Notes: a model not told the origin generated them from the sequence alone. Positions 18,170 to 28,755 are shown, counted from the stretch's first letter. The stretch: DNA of 64,000 bases from Pseudomonadota bacterium (GCA_029556915.1 JAKQIT010000074.1:310001-374000), one strand, 5' to 3'. Made by a program: numbers and translations.

Positions 18170-20659
18170 ATGAATTTCAAGCTGGCGTGGCAACAATTAG
18201 TTTCACAATACCAATCTGGCGATTTACGCGTATTGCTATTTGCACTGGTGCTAGCGGTCACCTCGATGACTGCCGTGAGTTTTTTCACCAATCGCATCGC
18301 ATTACACTTAAATAGCGAAGGTGGCTTGCTACTGGGTGGCGACTTGGTGATTTTAAGCGATCACGCCCTACCAAATAACTACCAAGCGCTAGCCCAACAA
18401 TATGGCTTGCAAACCAGCGTGACTTTTGAATTTCCTAGCATGGCAATCAATGGTGATAAAAATCTGCTCGCCGAGGTAAAAGCACTCAGTGATGGCTTTC
18501 CCCTACGCGGAGATTTAGGCGTGCAATTTAGCCAGCATAGCACTGCGCAAAGTATTCAACACATTCCCCACGCTGGGGAAGTGTGGGTAGAATCTCGGCT
18601 CGCCAATGCCATCAATGTGAACATTGGCGACCCAATAGAACTAGGTGCTAGCACATTTAAAGTGGCTGGCATCATCACGCGCGAGCCTTCACGCGGCGGT
18701 GATATGTTTGGCTTTGCGCCAAGGCTGATGATGAATAGTGCGGACCTTGCAGCCACCGAGCTAATTCAGTTTGGTAGTCGTGTGAAATATCAACTATTAG
18801 TGGCGGGCGAGCCGCAAAAAGTACAGCAATTTTCAGATACGGTGTCTCCTTTGCTGCAACGCGGTGAGCGCATTCAAGATGTTAAAAATGCGCGCCCAGA
18901 AATTAAAAGTGCGCTAGATAAAGCTGAAACTTTTCTGGGCTTAAGTGCCATGGTGAGCGTCGTGTTATCGGTAGTTGCCATGCTACTTGCCAGCGGTCCA
19001 TTTGTGGCGCGCAGCCTTGAAACAGCCGCTTTATTGCGCTGCTTTGGCGCGAGTAAAGCCACCATTCAAACCATTATGTTGCAGCAAACCGCGCTATTGG
19101 CGCTCATTGGCGGGGTATTGGGTTGCGTCATCGGTTTTTTGGTGCAGTCCATCTTGGCATATTTTGCAGGCAGGTTATTTTTTCAAGCGTTGCCAGCGCC
19201 AAATTATTTACCTGTTGCCATTGGCATGGTGATGAGTTTTTCAATTTTGTTTGCCATGATGTGGCCACATATTCAAGCCATTAAAAACGTGCCGACCATG
19301 CGCATTTTGCGTAACGATGTGTCAGTGCAAGCCAATAAAATTTGGCTGCAATATTTACCCGTGGCTTTGGTGATTGCCGCGCTCATCTTATGGTTAGCCA
19401 AAACATGGAAGTTAGCAGGCGCATTTTTAGTGGGGATATTAAGCATTTGCCTACTAGCAGGCATATTGGCTTATGCCATGTCGCTATTACTGTCTAAAGT
19501 TAGCCAAAATATTCGCAACAACGCCGTGAGTTTAGGCTTGGCCAATCTTAAGCGGCGCTTGAGGCTAACCCTTGCGCAAATGATAGGTTTTAGTCTAGGT
19601 GCGATGGTGCTCATGCTATTGCTAATGACTAAAAATGATTTAATGCAATCTTGGCAATCATCCCTGCCAACGGACGCGCCGAATCGTTTTATTATTAACA
19701 TTCAAGCTGCGCAGATTCCACAACTGCATGATTTTTTTAAAGAAACAGGCGTGAATGAAACGCAGGTTTTCGCCATGATTCGTGGCAGGCTAGTTGCAAA
19801 AAATGGGCAAACTTTAACAGAAGATATGTTTGAGAGCGAACGCGCCAAGCGTTTATTTACGCGCGAGACTAATTTATCCACCGCCGCAACCATGCAAGCC
19901 GATAACAAGCTACTAGCAGGCCGCTGGTGGCGCGCAGATGAAGCAGATGCGGCTTTGTTATCATTAGAATATGACGTTGCCGATGCGCTCAATATCAAAC
20001 TTGGCGACACGGTCACCTACGACATTGCCGGCAGCCAAATTGACTTAAAAGTGACCAGCATCAGAAAAGTGGAGTGGGACACGATGCGCCCCAACTTTTT
20101 TGCGCAAACACCGCCCAATACCTTAGCAAACTTCCCAGCCAGCTATATGACAGCGTTTTATTTGCCTAAACAGCAAGAAAACGCCTTAAATGTGCTGCTA
20201 CAAAAGTTTCCTAATTTCACCGTGATAGATGTGGCAAGTTTAATGCAACAAGTACGCGGCATTATGCAAAAAATGAGCTTGGCGATTGGCTTTGTGTTTA
20301 CCTTTTGCATCATCGCCGGCTTGGTCGTGCTGTATGCAGCGTTGGTGGCCACGCGCGCATCGCGCATTAAAGAGTCTGCCATGTTACGTGTGCTGGGGGC
20401 ATCGCGCCGCCAAACTGCGCTGGCGATGCTTACTGAGTTTGCCTGCATTGGCGCAGTGGCAGCTAGCGTGGCTATCATCGTTGCCAGCAGCTTGGCGTAT
20501 TATTTAAGCCGTTATGTACTTGAAATTCCCTACCAATTTAACGTGAGCCTAGCGCTCAGTGCGCTACTCGCCGCCCTTGTGCTAGTGCCGCTGGCTGCTT
20601 GGTGGGTCATTCGCGCTTATTTAAATGTGCCGCCAAAACAACTGCTCAATAGCATTTAA
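18170..20659 (+). CDS. ybbP: YbbP-like ABC permease (FtsX/MacB type)
   Basis: The 829-residue inner-membrane protein has an N-terminal span, a periplasmic MacB-like domain and a first FtsX block (about 255-375, 'FLGLSAMVSVVLSVVAMLLASGPFVARSLETAALLRCFGASK'). A central membrane pair, a second periplasmic domain and a final FtsX block (about 700-815, 'TRASRIKESAMLRVLGASRRQTALAMLTEFA') follow. The duplicated architecture is that of YbbP, thought to export or extract lipophilic substrates with YbbA and TesA. The substrate is unproven. The ATG begins directly after the ybbA stop. Confidence 0.92.
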   Translation: MNFKLAWQQLVSQYQSGDLRVLLFALVLAVTSMTAVSFFTNRIALHLNSEGGLLLGGDLVILSDHALPNNYQALAQQYGLQTSVTFEFPSMAINGDKNLLAEVKALSDGFPLRGDLGVQFSQHSTAQSIQHIPHAGEVWVESRLANAINVNIGDPIELGASTFKVAGIITREPSRGGDMFGFAPRLMMNSADLAATELIQFGSRVKYQLLVAGEPQKVQQFSDTVSPLLQRGERIQDVKNARPEIKSALDKAETFLGLSAMVSVVLSVVAMLLASGPFVARSLETAALLRCFGASKATIQTIMLQQTALLALIGGVLGCVIGFLVQSILAYFAGRLFFQALPAPNYLPVAIGMVMSFSILFAMMWPHIQAIKNVPTMRILRNDVSVQANKIWLQYLPVALVIAALILWLAKTWKLAGAFLVGILSICLLAGILAYAMSLLLSKVSQNIRNNAVSLGLANLKRRLRLTLAQMIGFSLGAMVLMLLLMTKNDLMQSWQSSLPTDAPNRFIINIQAAQIPQLHDFFKETGVNETQVFAMIRGRLVAKNGQTLTEDMFESERAKRLFTRETNLSTAATMQADNKLLAGRWWRADEADAALLSLEYDVADALNIKLGDTVTYDIAGSQIDLKVTSIRKVEWDTMRPNFFAQTPPNTLANFPASYMTAFYLPKQQENALNVLLQKFPNFTVIDVASLMQQVRGIMQKMSLAIGFVFTFCIIAGLVVLYAALVATRASRIKESAMLRVLGASRRQTALAMLTEFACIGAVAASVAIIVASSLAYYLSRYVLEIPYQFNVSLALSALLAALVLVPLAAWWVIRAYLNVPPKQLLNSI

Positions 20660-20704
20660 TCGCTTCTTATTTATAAAAACGGATTCAACTAATAGTTTAT
20701 TTAC

Positions 20705-21001
20705 TCAAATTTTTTCATACTTTATAGAACCAAGCCAATTTCTTTTGTACTTTACGAAAGTGACTTTTTCTCCAGCTTGCAATTGTTGAAGGCTTGAAAA
20801 TTCGGCAATATGACCATCATCAAGTGTTGCCAAACAAATGGTATTTCCACCATAAGTATGTTTCGAGATAGCTAGATAACATCGAATCACAGAACCGTTA
20901 ACAGAATTTTGATATTCAAACTTATCAAGGAAGCCAACAAGAATAAAAAATGTAAATACTACAATAATAAAACCAATATAAATTTTATAGATTTTCTTCA
21001 T
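20705..21001 (-). CDS. Hypothetical single-span membrane protein
   Basis: The 98-residue protein has a basic start (MKKIYKIY), one hydrophobic segment (about 8-25) and a small extracytoplasmic part likely to be beta-rich ('RCYLAISKHTYGGNTICLATLDDGHIAEFSSL'). No family recognised. The gene is distinctly AT-rich compared with its neighbours, has a weak SD and sits alone between ybbP and repeat copy 5, so it may be a late arrival. Confidence 0.6.
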   Translation of the reverse strand: MKKIYKIYIGFIIVVFTFFILVGFLDKFEYQNSVNGSVIRCYLAISKHTYGGNTICLATLDDGHIAEFSSLQQLQAGEKVTFVKYKRNWLGSIKYEKI

Positions 21002-21076
21002 ATTTAACGTTTCAAAACATCTATAATATTCATTACTATATATCTTAATTTTCTAACCTATATCCTACAAACTTCT

Positions 21077-21140
21077 TTTCACCACCTCTGTAAGCCAGTA
21101 TCCAAGCGGCTTGCAGAGGTATGAAAATCTCTCGGGGCTA
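21077..21140. repeat. Palindromic intergenic repeat, copy 5
   Basis: Forward orientation: TTTTCACCA, core CCTCTGTAAGCC-loop-GGCTTGCAGAGG with one G-T type mismatch, then TATGAAAATCTCTCGGGGCT. It lies between two minus-strand genes. Confidence 0.92.
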
Positions 21141-21163
21141 AAAACGCGTTTTAAAACTGAAAT

Positions 21164-21721
21164 TTAAACGTTCTCAAAAGCCTCACAAAGCTGGCTGAGT
21201 AATTGCCCAAAAATTGGTAATAACTCTTCTTTTTCATGCGGACTTTCATCATCTGTGCCCGCCACAATAAAGGCCACCATCAGTTTATCGATGTTTTCTC
21301 TAAACTCGCGCCAATGTTCTGATTCCGCTTCAGCAATCAGCTGAAACTTTTGCAAACCAGATGAAATGACTTCAATCAGTTCGGCATCTGGCAAGCCTGC
21401 AAATAAGGTTTTAGCAATAGTAATTTGCGCGGTTTGAAAGTTCGGTTTAATGTCGTCCGCGGCCAAAGGCGTGGTAAAAAACGCATACGCAAATAGCGCA
21501 AAGGTTTGATAAACACTGAGCATATCAAAATTTTCTGTCCGCTCGGCAGAGGGTGAGCGCTCGGCCGCTTGGATGGCTTTAAAAGTGACATAGCAGCTTA
21601 AAAACTCGGCTGCTGCCAAGGCATCGTATTGGTTTAAGTCGGTGCTGGGCTTTTCAGCTGAAGTTTCTGCCAAACAAATGGCGTGCATCATTTTAAGGCG
21701 TTTTGAGAATTGCATTTCCAT
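21164..21721 (-). CDS. Conserved-looking hypothetical protein, all-helical
   Basis: The 185-residue soluble acidic protein is predicted mostly helical by inspection, with a charged C-terminus (DDESPHEKEELLPIFGQLLSQLCEAF). No signal peptide, no membrane span and no recognised motif. It follows the ABC-F gene by 20 bp on the same strand, so the two are probably co-transcribed. Codon use matches the surrounding genes. Confidence 0.7.
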   Translation of the reverse strand: MEMQFSKRLKMMHAICLAETSAEKPSTDLNQYDALAAAEFLSCYVTFKAIQAAERSPSAERTENFDMLSVYQTFALFAYAFFTTPLAADDIKPNFQTAQITIAKTLFAGLPDAELIEVISSGLQKFQLIAEAESEHWREFRENIDKLMVAFIVAGTDDESPHEKEELLPIFGQLLSQLCEAFENV

Positions 21722-21741
21722 GGTTATTCTTTCATTTTTGT

Positions 21742-23646
21742 TTAATCAATTGCTGGGATAGCTTCTAATTGCTCATGCAGGGTAAGCCAACGCTCTTCCG
21801 CAGTCTCTAGCTTGCTGGTCAATTCTGCTTGCTGTTTCAATAAGTTTTGCAGTTCAGTCTTGTCCGTAGCACTATACAGCGTGCTATCGTTTAAGCGTTC
21901 GTCACAAGTAGTTTTGTCAAGTTGCCATTGTGCCATGTTGCTTTCAATTTGCTCAATCTCTTTCAGTAATGGCCTGCGCTCAGCGATGCGTGCTTGACGC
22001 TCTGCTTTATTGGCCGCCCGGTTGTTATTATTAGGCTTTTCTTCAAGCACTGCCGCGTTGGCCTGTTTTTCTTTTAAGCGTTGCTCGTTTAACCATGCGC
22101 TGTAAGCTTCCAAGTCGCCATCAAAGGCCTGCGCTTTGCCATCAGCCACTAAAATAAACTCATCACAGGTGGCGCGCAATAAGGCGCGGTCGTGCGAAAC
22201 CAAAATCACACCGCCTTCAAAATCTTGCAAAGCCAGCGTCAGCGCGTGGCGCATTTCGAGGTCTAAATGGTTGGTCGGCTCATCTAACAAGAGTAAATTT
22301 GGTCGCGTCCAAATCAGCAAGGCTAAAGCTAAGCGTGATTTTTCGCCACCCGAAAAATTTTCACAAGGTGCTCGCGCCATATCGCCTTTAAAATCAAAGC
22401 CGCCCAAATAATTAAGGTGCTCTTGCTCGCGCGTGAGCGGGTCTAGCTTCATCATGTGTTGCAGTGGTGATTCATCCGGGCGCAACTGTTCGAGTTGGTG
22501 CTGGGCAAAATAACCAATATTTAAATCTTTGCCTTCCACACGCTTGCCGCTCATGGCAGTGAGTTCGCGGGCGAGCAATTTAATGAGTGTGGTTTTACCT
22601 GCACCATTCTTACCCAACAAACCGATGCGTTCATTGGGGCGAATCGCCAATTCAATATTGCTAATCAGTGGCTTGTCGCCATAGCCCACGCTCATGTTAT
22701 CGAGCACCAGCAACGGGTCTGGCGCGGCAATGGGCGGGCGAAATTCAAAACTAAATTGCGAATCCACATGCGCGGCAGAAATCATCTCCATACGCTCAAG
22801 CGCTTTTATGCGGCTTTGCGCTTGGCGCGCCTTGGTGGCCTGCACTCTGAAGCGGTCAATATAACTTTGCAAATGGGCGACTTTACGCTGTTGTTTTTCA
22901 AACATGGCTTGTTGCAAAGCGAGTTTTTCTGCACGTTGGCGCTCAAAATCTGAGTAGCCACCTTTATATAGCGTGAGCGTTTGCTGCTCAATATGCGCAA
23001 TGTGGTTCACAATCGCATCTAAAAAATCACGGTCATGGGAAATCAGCAATAAAGTACCGCGATAGCTTTGCAGCCAGCCTTCAAGCCAAATCACTGCATC
23101 TAAATCTAAGTGGTTGGTCGGCTCATCGAGCAATAATAAATCAGAGCGGCACATCAAGGCGCGAGCTAAATTAAGCCGCACGCGCCAACCGCCAGAAAAT
23201 GTTGAAACGGGTTGTTGCAAAGCGGCTTGGCTAAATCCTAAGCCGTTGAGCAGCTCCGCAGCGCGCGCTTTAGCACTGTAACCATCAATGTCGGTTAGGC
23301 GTTGATGCAACTCGCCAATCAGCTCGCCTTGATGATTCGCCTCAGCTTTGGCTAATGCAGCTTCAATCTCGCGCAGTTCAATATCACCATCCAGCACATA
23401 CTCAATGGCTGGCATGGGTAGTGCTGGGGTTTCTTGCGCCACATGTGCCACCACCCAGCTGGCTGGCATGTCACAATCGCCTTTTTCTGGGTGTAGCTCA
23501 CCCCGCAGTAATGCAAATAATGAAGACTTACCCGCGCCATTGGCACCGGTTAAGCCGACTTTATGGCCGGGGTGCAGTTGAAAAGACGCGCCTTCAACCA
23601 ATATTTTGATGCCGCGCGAGAGAGTAAGTTGTTTAAATTGAATCAA
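21742..23646 (-). CDS. yheS: ABC-F ATPase (YheS-like)
   Basis: The 634-residue protein has two ABC domains and no membrane segment. Walker A motifs are GANGAGKS (34-41) and GKNGAGKT (about 345). Signatures are 'FSGGWRVRLNLARAL' and 'FSGGEKSRLALALLI'. Between them is the arm/P-site linker 'KQQRKVAHLQSYIDRFRVQATKARQAQSRIKALERM'. The C-terminal charged coiled coil (about 540-630) is typical. ABC-F proteins act on ribosomes to resolve stalled states. The start is TTG at 23646 (MIQFKQLTLSRG), which fits the family. Confidence 0.92.
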   Translation of the reverse strand: MIQFKQLTLSRGIKILVEGASFQLHPGHKVGLTGANGAGKSSLFALLRGELHPEKGDCDMPASWVVAHVAQETPALPMPAIEYVLDGDIELREIEAALAKAEANHQGELIGELHQRLTDIDGYSAKARAAELLNGLGFSQAALQQPVSTFSGGWRVRLNLARALMCRSDLLLLDEPTNHLDLDAVIWLEGWLQSYRGTLLLISHDRDFLDAIVNHIAHIEQQTLTLYKGGYSDFERQRAEKLALQQAMFEKQQRKVAHLQSYIDRFRVQATKARQAQSRIKALERMEMISAAHVDSQFSFEFRPPIAAPDPLLVLDNMSVGYGDKPLISNIELAIRPNERIGLLGKNGAGKTTLIKLLARELTAMSGKRVEGKDLNIGYFAQHQLEQLRPDESPLQHMMKLDPLTREQEHLNYLGGFDFKGDMARAPCENFSGGEKSRLALALLIWTRPNLLLLDEPTNHLDLEMRHALTLALQDFEGGVILVSHDRALLRATCDEFILVADGKAQAFDGDLEAYSAWLNEQRLKEKQANAAVLEEKPNNNNRAANKAERQARIAERRPLLKEIEQIESNMAQWQLDKTTCDERLNDSTLYSATDKTELQNLLKQQAELTSKLETAEERWLTLHEQLEAIPAID

Positions 23647-23802
23647 GTTTAAAGCCGTTATGCAAATGGATTGGTCAACGAAATATGACCAAAAACGCTA
23701 TTCTAATGGAAGCATTTACAATTGCGCAGCCAATAATGCAGTAAAATGTTTCTTTTGTAGTTAATTGCCTCACATTTAAAGTTCATAGCACGCAACACAC
23801 GC

Positions 23803-26800
23803 ATGGTAAAAAAATCATTGTCTCTAGTTTATCGTATTGCCAAATGGCTTATTATTGCCTGCATACTGATTGTGTTAGTTGTTGCACTAGGTATTCACTT
23901 TTACGTATTTCCGCACATTAATGAATATAAAAATAAAATTGCCAGTTATGCTAGTGTAGCCGCCAAGCAAAAAGTAGAAATTGGCAATATCCAGGCAGAT
24001 TGGCTTGGATTTAACCCGCATCTAACTGTGGCTAATATTGTTATTTATGATGCTGAAAACCGCCCTGCATTACAACTCAATAATACCGATGCCACTTTTT
24101 CATGGTTAAGTATTCCAAAGCTTGAACCGCATTTAGCCGCATTTACCATACGCGCTCCTGAGCTTACGATTCGCCGAAACATACACGGAAAAATTTTTAT
24201 TGCAGGGATCAACACCGAGGGCGAATCTAAACCTGATTTACCCAACTGGTTATTACGCCAAACCCAGTTTGATGTTCAAAATGCTAAAGTAGTTTGGCTG
24301 GATGAGTTGCGTAACGCACCGCCTATAAGCCTCAACAACCTAAATTTACAAGTACAAAGCCCGCCTTGGGCAAGTTTACTCAAAAAACATCGTATTAGTT
24401 TTAGCGCGCTACCCAGTGCTGGTACCAACCACCCAGTTAACATCAGCGCAAATGTCTATGGCAATGATGTGAGTAAAATTGCGCAATGGCGAGGCGAAGC
24501 GCAAGCGCATTTGAAAGATGCTGACATTGCTGCATTTAAAGCTTGGATAGATTACCCAGCACTTACCCACCCAATGAATCTGCTGGCAGGAAATGGCAGT
24601 GCTGATGTCCACTTACAATTTGCTGAACAGAAAATACAAGCGCTTGATGGCGAAATTGCCTTAGAAAACGTTAAAATTCAGCTCAGAAGTAAAGCTGAGC
24701 CTGTTGAACTCAACAAAGTTGCAGGCAAACTGGGCTGGCTAGGGACAGAGAATTCGCAAAAATTAAGTGTAGAAAATCTCACGTTAAATGCTAATAATGG
24801 CTTAACCATTGATGGCGTGAATGGCAACTTTAGCGAAACGGCCACCGGCAAACGGTCACTAAACTTTAAATTAAATCAGCTTGATTTAGCCTTAGTTCAA
24901 CCGTACTTGTTGCAATTGCCAATTCCTGCTGAACCTTTGCAGAGACTTTCACAGTTGGCACCTAAAGGTAAGCTAGAAAAGCTCTCGTTTAGCTGGGCAG
25001 GTGATAAAACAGCAACCAGTAGCTATAAAATAAGCTCCGTTTTTAATGGATTGAGTATCGCTGCACATGACAAAATACCTGGTTTTAGCAATTTAACTGG
25101 CTTAATTAGTGCTGATCAAAACGCGGGTAAAATTACCCTTTATAGCACTAATAGCTTCTTAGACTTCAAAAATATTTTACGTTGGCCGATACCTGCCGAT
25201 AAGCTAGATGGCGATATAACTTGGAGCGTAAATGATAAAAACATCAAAATCCAAACTAGCCACTTAGCTATTAGTAACGCACATTTAGCGGGTACGCTTA
25301 ATGCAAGCTACTTGATAGATGGCGTTAAAGGGGGAATGTTAGATTTAAGTGCAAAATTTGGCAATGGCAATGCTAAGTTCGCCCCCTTTTATTACCCCAT
25401 TATTTTAGGTGAAAAAACCACGCAATGGTTAGACTCATCAATTCTAAGTGGCAAGGCTGAAGATATTCAACTCACAGTAAAAGGTCGCTTAGCCGATTTC
25501 CCCTATGTGAACACAAGAAATAATCAGCCTGACCCTAAATTAGGTCTGTTTCGCGTCAGCGCCAACATTAGCAGCGGCGAACTCGAATTTGGTAAAAACT
25601 GGCCAAAAATTGAAGGTATAGCCTTAAAACTGCTGTTTGAAGGTAAACGCATGGAGTTAAATGCGCAAGCTGGGCATCTTTTAGGTAACAAAATTCAACA
25701 AGCAAAAGTAGCAATAGCCCAGCTTGATTCGCATTCACCCATTTTAGAAATTGACGGTATCGTCAATGGCGATATCAAAGACGGTATTCAGTTTGTCAAC
25801 AAAAGCCCAGTAGCTTTGGTGACGCAAGGCTTTACAGAAGACTTAAAAGCCAGTGGACAAGGCAAGCTTACGCTGAATGTAAAAATCCCTTTACATAATA
25901 TTGAAGCATCCCAATATAAGGGCGCATATCAAATTAGCAATGGTAATATGGCATCTGATAACATTCCAACGCTTAGTAATATTAACGGTATTTTGGCTTT
26001 TACCGAAAGTAGCTTTACCGCACAAAACCTTAATGCCAACGCATTTGGCGCGCCCGTTATATTGGCGATTAACAGTAATAAAGATAAGTCCGTCCACGTA
26101 ACTGCCAAAGGCAAAATGAACGATGCTGCAATTAAGCAGGCTTTAACCAGCGTGACTGCAGACGTGCCATCATTGACCAAAGTGGCTAATTACTTCACTG
26201 GTAGCACTGACTGGATAGGTGACATTGTGATTCAAAAACCCAATGTTAATATCAATATTCAATCAGATTTGGCAGGTATCAGCTCTAATTTACCCGCCCC
26301 TTTTAACAAAGGTGCAAATGAAAAATTAAGCTTGAATGTAGAGAATAAACAAACACCCAATAGCAACGCACTGGTAATTACGCTAGGCAATAAGCTTGCT
26401 GCAAACATGGTGATGACGGGTCAACAAGGGCAACTGGCGTTTAATCGGGGCAATATCCAAATTAACGCCAGCGCTAATCCAACCTCACTCAACAGTAAAT
26501 TTGATAACAATAGTAAAGGGTTACAAATTACTGGCAACTTAGATTATTTAGATGCCGATGCTTGGCGCAAAGTAGTGCAAGAGGTAATAGGTGAAACAAA
26601 ATCAAACAAAGCTTCGACCATAGCTATCAATAAAATGGTTATTGATATTAAAACGCTCGACATCTTTGATAAGCGCATTAACGACTTAACACTCAGCCAT
26701 AGCACGAATAAAGACGGCCTAAGCGCCTCCATCAAAAGTCGTGAGTTAGCTGGCGATATACAGTGGGTGAGCCAAGGCAATGGTAAACTAGTAGCCCGTT

Positions 26801-27732
26801 TAAGCCATTTAACAGTGCCTGATGCAACGCCAAATCGTGTAAAACAAGGCAATATTGATAGTCAAAATATTATTAAAAAAGAAACGCAAGATTACCCCGC
26901 GCTTGATATTACCGCAAATAGCTTTACTGTGAATAAAAAGCAACTTGGGGCACTCGAATTAGTGGCATTTCCGCAAGGTGATAACTGGAATATAGAAAAA
27001 CTCAAGCTATCCACACCCGATAGCGTGTTGACAGCTAACGGTCAATGGAACAATTGGACTAAAAATCCGAATACTTTTTTAAATATTACTTGGGACATTA
27101 AAAATTTAGGCAAAACACTGAATGGTGTGGGTTACCCAGAAACCATCAAAGGTGGCGAAGGAACGCTTAATGCACAATTGCACTGGCCTGGCAGTCCAAC
27201 GCAATTTAACCCTAAAGGTTTAAATGGTGACTTACAGCTCGATTTGAAAAAAGGACAATTTTTAAAAGTGCAGCCAGGTGTGGGGCGATTACTTGGCTTA
27301 CTCAGTTTACAAAGTCTGCCACGCAGGTTGACGCTTGATTTTAGAGATTTGTTCAGCAACGGTTTTGCTTTTGATAGCATCACTGGGACTGCTAAAATCA
27401 GCCAAGGAATTATGCGTAGCGATAACTTTGCCATGTCAGGCCCCGCTGCTGATGTCGCCATCAAGGGTGAAACTAACTTGCAAACTGAAACACAGCATTT
27501 AAATGTTAAAGTATTGCCACATGTGAGTGATAGCCTTTCACTCGCCGCCCTTGCAGGTGGGCCTTTAGCGGGTGCTGTCGCATTTTTAGCGCAAAAAATA
27601 TTAAAAGACCCTTTGAATAAAATCGCTTCAAGCGAGTATGAAATCATCGGCACTTGGGATAACCCGCAAGAAGCAAATGCGCCTAAAGCAAACACAGAAA
27701 GTACGCAACAATCACCACTACAACAAAAGTAA
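23803..27732 (+). CDS. yhdP: YhdP-family AsmA-like envelope protein
   Basis: The 1309-residue protein has one N-terminal membrane anchor (about 12-38), then a very long periplasmic region of repetitive beta strands, and an AsmA/DUF3971-type C-terminal region ('PGVGRLLGLLSLQSLPRRLTLDFRDLFSNGFAFDSITGTAKI'). YhdP-like proteins are bridge-like lipid-transport candidates spanning the periplasm; the direct role here is inferred. It is followed by nit and tldD, the usual betaproteobacterial order. Confidence 0.93.
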   Translation: MVKKSLSLVYRIAKWLIIACILIVLVVALGIHFYVFPHINEYKNKIASYASVAAKQKVEIGNIQADWLGFNPHLTVANIVIYDAENRPALQLNNTDATFSWLSIPKLEPHLAAFTIRAPELTIRRNIHGKIFIAGINTEGESKPDLPNWLLRQTQFDVQNAKVVWLDELRNAPPISLNNLNLQVQSPPWASLLKKHRISFSALPSAGTNHPVNISANVYGNDVSKIAQWRGEAQAHLKDADIAAFKAWIDYPALTHPMNLLAGNGSADVHLQFAEQKIQALDGEIALENVKIQLRSKAEPVELNKVAGKLGWLGTENSQKLSVENLTLNANNGLTIDGVNGNFSETATGKRSLNFKLNQLDLALVQPYLLQLPIPAEPLQRLSQLAPKGKLEKLSFSWAGDKTATSSYKISSVFNGLSIAAHDKIPGFSNLTGLISADQNAGKITLYSTNSFLDFKNILRWPIPADKLDGDITWSVNDKNIKIQTSHLAISNAHLAGTLNASYLIDGVKGGMLDLSAKFGNGNAKFAPFYYPIILGEKTTQWLDSSILSGKAEDIQLTVKGRLADFPYVNTRNNQPDPKLGLFRVSANISSGELEFGKNWPKIEGIALKLLFEGKRMELNAQAGHLLGNKIQQAKVAIAQLDSHSPILEIDGIVNGDIKDGIQFVNKSPVALVTQGFTEDLKASGQGKLTLNVKIPLHNIEASQYKGAYQISNGNMASDNIPTLSNINGILAFTESSFTAQNLNANAFGAPVILAINSNKDKSVHVTAKGKMNDAAIKQALTSVTADVPSLTKVANYFTGSTDWIGDIVIQKPNVNINIQSDLAGISSNLPAPFNKGANEKLSLNVENKQTPNSNALVITLGNKLAANMVMTGQQGQLAFNRGNIQINASANPTSLNSKFDNNSKGLQITGNLDYLDADAWRKVVQEVIGETKSNKASTIAINKMVIDIKTLDIFDKRINDLTLSHSTNKDGLSASIKSRELAGDIQWVSQGNGKLVARLSHLTVPDATPNRVKQGNIDSQNIIKKETQDYPALDITANSFTVNKKQLGALELVAFPQGDNWNIEKLKLSTPDSVLTANGQWNNWTKNPNTFLNITWDIKNLGKTLNGVGYPETIKGGEGTLNAQLHWPGSPTQFNPKGLNGDLQLDLKKGQFLKVQPGVGRLLGLLSLQSLPRRLTLDFRDLFSNGFAFDSITGTAKISQGIMRSDNFAMSGPAADVAIKGETNLQTETQHLNVKVLPHVSDSLSLAALAGGPLAGAVAFLAQKILKDPLNKIASSEYEIIGTWDNPQEANAPKANTESTQQSPLQQK

Positions 27733-27757
27733 TCTTACCCATATAGGAAGTAGCACT

Positions 27758-28570
27758 ATGTCACAAGAAATCATCAAAATCGCCGCCATTCAAATGGCTT
27801 CTGGTCCTTATGTTTCGGCTAACCTAAGTGAAGCAGCTCGGCTGATTGAAGTTGCCGCCAAACAAGGCGCTAAGTTAGTGGTATTGCCAGAATACTTTGC
27901 GATTATGGGCTTAAAAGATACCGATAAAGTTGCCGTGCAAGAGGTGGATGGGCAAGGCCAGATTCAAGATTTTTTAAGTAGCATGGCAAGAACCCACGAA
28001 ATCTGGCTAGTGGGTGGTACTGTGCCTTTGGTAAGTGGTAATCCTAAAAAAGTGCGAAACAGTTGCTTGGTCTATAACGATGCGGGTGAGCGCGTGGCGC
28101 GCTACGATAAAATTCACCTGTTTGGCATGAATTTGGGCAACGAAAGCTACCATGAAGAAAACACCATTGAAGCAGGCGATGCGATTACCGTTGTTGAAAC
28201 GCCATTTGGTAAAATCGGTCTATCGGTTTGCTATGATTTGCGCTTTCCTGAGCTTTATCGCGCAATGGGCGAAGTCAATATTATTGTGATTCCTGCGGCC
28301 TTTACGGATACTACGGGTAAAGCGCATTGGGAGCCACTCATCCGCGCACGTGCGATAGAAAACTTAAGTTATGTGGTGGCCTCGGCACAGGGCGGTTACC
28401 ATATTTCTGGCCGTGAAACGCACGGCAATAGCATGATTGTTGACCCATGGGGCACGGTTTTAGACAGGTTGCCACGCGGCTCAGGGGTTGTGATTGCCAA
28501 CTATAGCCCCAAATACCAAGAGAGTATGCGCAACAGTTTACCCGCTTTAAAACATCGCGTGATTAAATAG
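27758..28570 (+). CDS. Nit-family carbon-nitrogen hydrolase
   Basis: The 270-residue enzyme has the nitrilase-fold triad: Glu45 (VVLPEYFA), Lys118 (YDKIHLFGM) and Cys158 (LSVCYDLRFPEL). The cluster pattern is that of Nit1/Nit2-type amidases, which hydrolyse deaminated glutathione or alpha-ketoglutaramate. Which of the two cannot be decided here. The frame extends upstream into yhdP, but ATG 27758 has AGGAAG at the right distance and matches the family N-terminus. It is 25 bp after yhdP and probably in one operon with it. Confidence 0.93.
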   Translation: MSQEIIKIAAIQMASGPYVSANLSEAARLIEVAAKQGAKLVVLPEYFAIMGLKDTDKVAVQEVDGQGQIQDFLSSMARTHEIWLVGGTVPLVSGNPKKVRNSCLVYNDAGERVARYDKIHLFGMNLGNESYHEENTIEAGDAITVVETPFGKIGLSVCYDLRFPELYRAMGEVNIIVIPAAFTDTTGKAHWEPLIRARAIENLSYVVASAQGGYHISGRETHGNSMIVDPWGTVLDRLPRGSGVVIANYSPKYQESMRNSLPALKHRVIK

Positions 28571-28590
28571 GCAATTAAATTGGCTATTAT

Positions 28591-28733
28591 GGAAACACGT
28601 AATAAGTGAGCGTGCGGGATGAAGTGCGAGGCGCACGGAACGCAAAAACCGAGATAGTACGCGGTGTACAGCGAGGTTGTGAGTACCGCGCAACGATGCA
28701 ATTCGCCCGCGCAACCACTTATTCCTCGTTTCC
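28591..28733 (+). repeat. Long multi-hairpin repeat, copy A (between nit and tldD)
   Basis: An outer stem of 18 nt arms (28591-28608 with 28716-28733, 15 of 18 paired) encloses a core also found at 62451-62557. Core hairpins are GTGCG-AGG-CGCAC, GTAC-GCGGT-GTAC and GTTGTG-loop-CGCAAC (with one G-T wobble). The element carries no plausible gene; a minus-strand open frame across it gives only the repeat-derived peptide. It lies inside an apparent operon. Confidence 0.88.
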
Positions 28734-28755
28734 TTATTTAAGTATCGGATAAAAC

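Noticed and set aside
27132-27695. Minus-strand frame of 187 codons inside yhdP
   Set aside because: Antisense shadow of a strongly supported gene; composition is Cys/Pro/Ser-rich as expected for a shadow.
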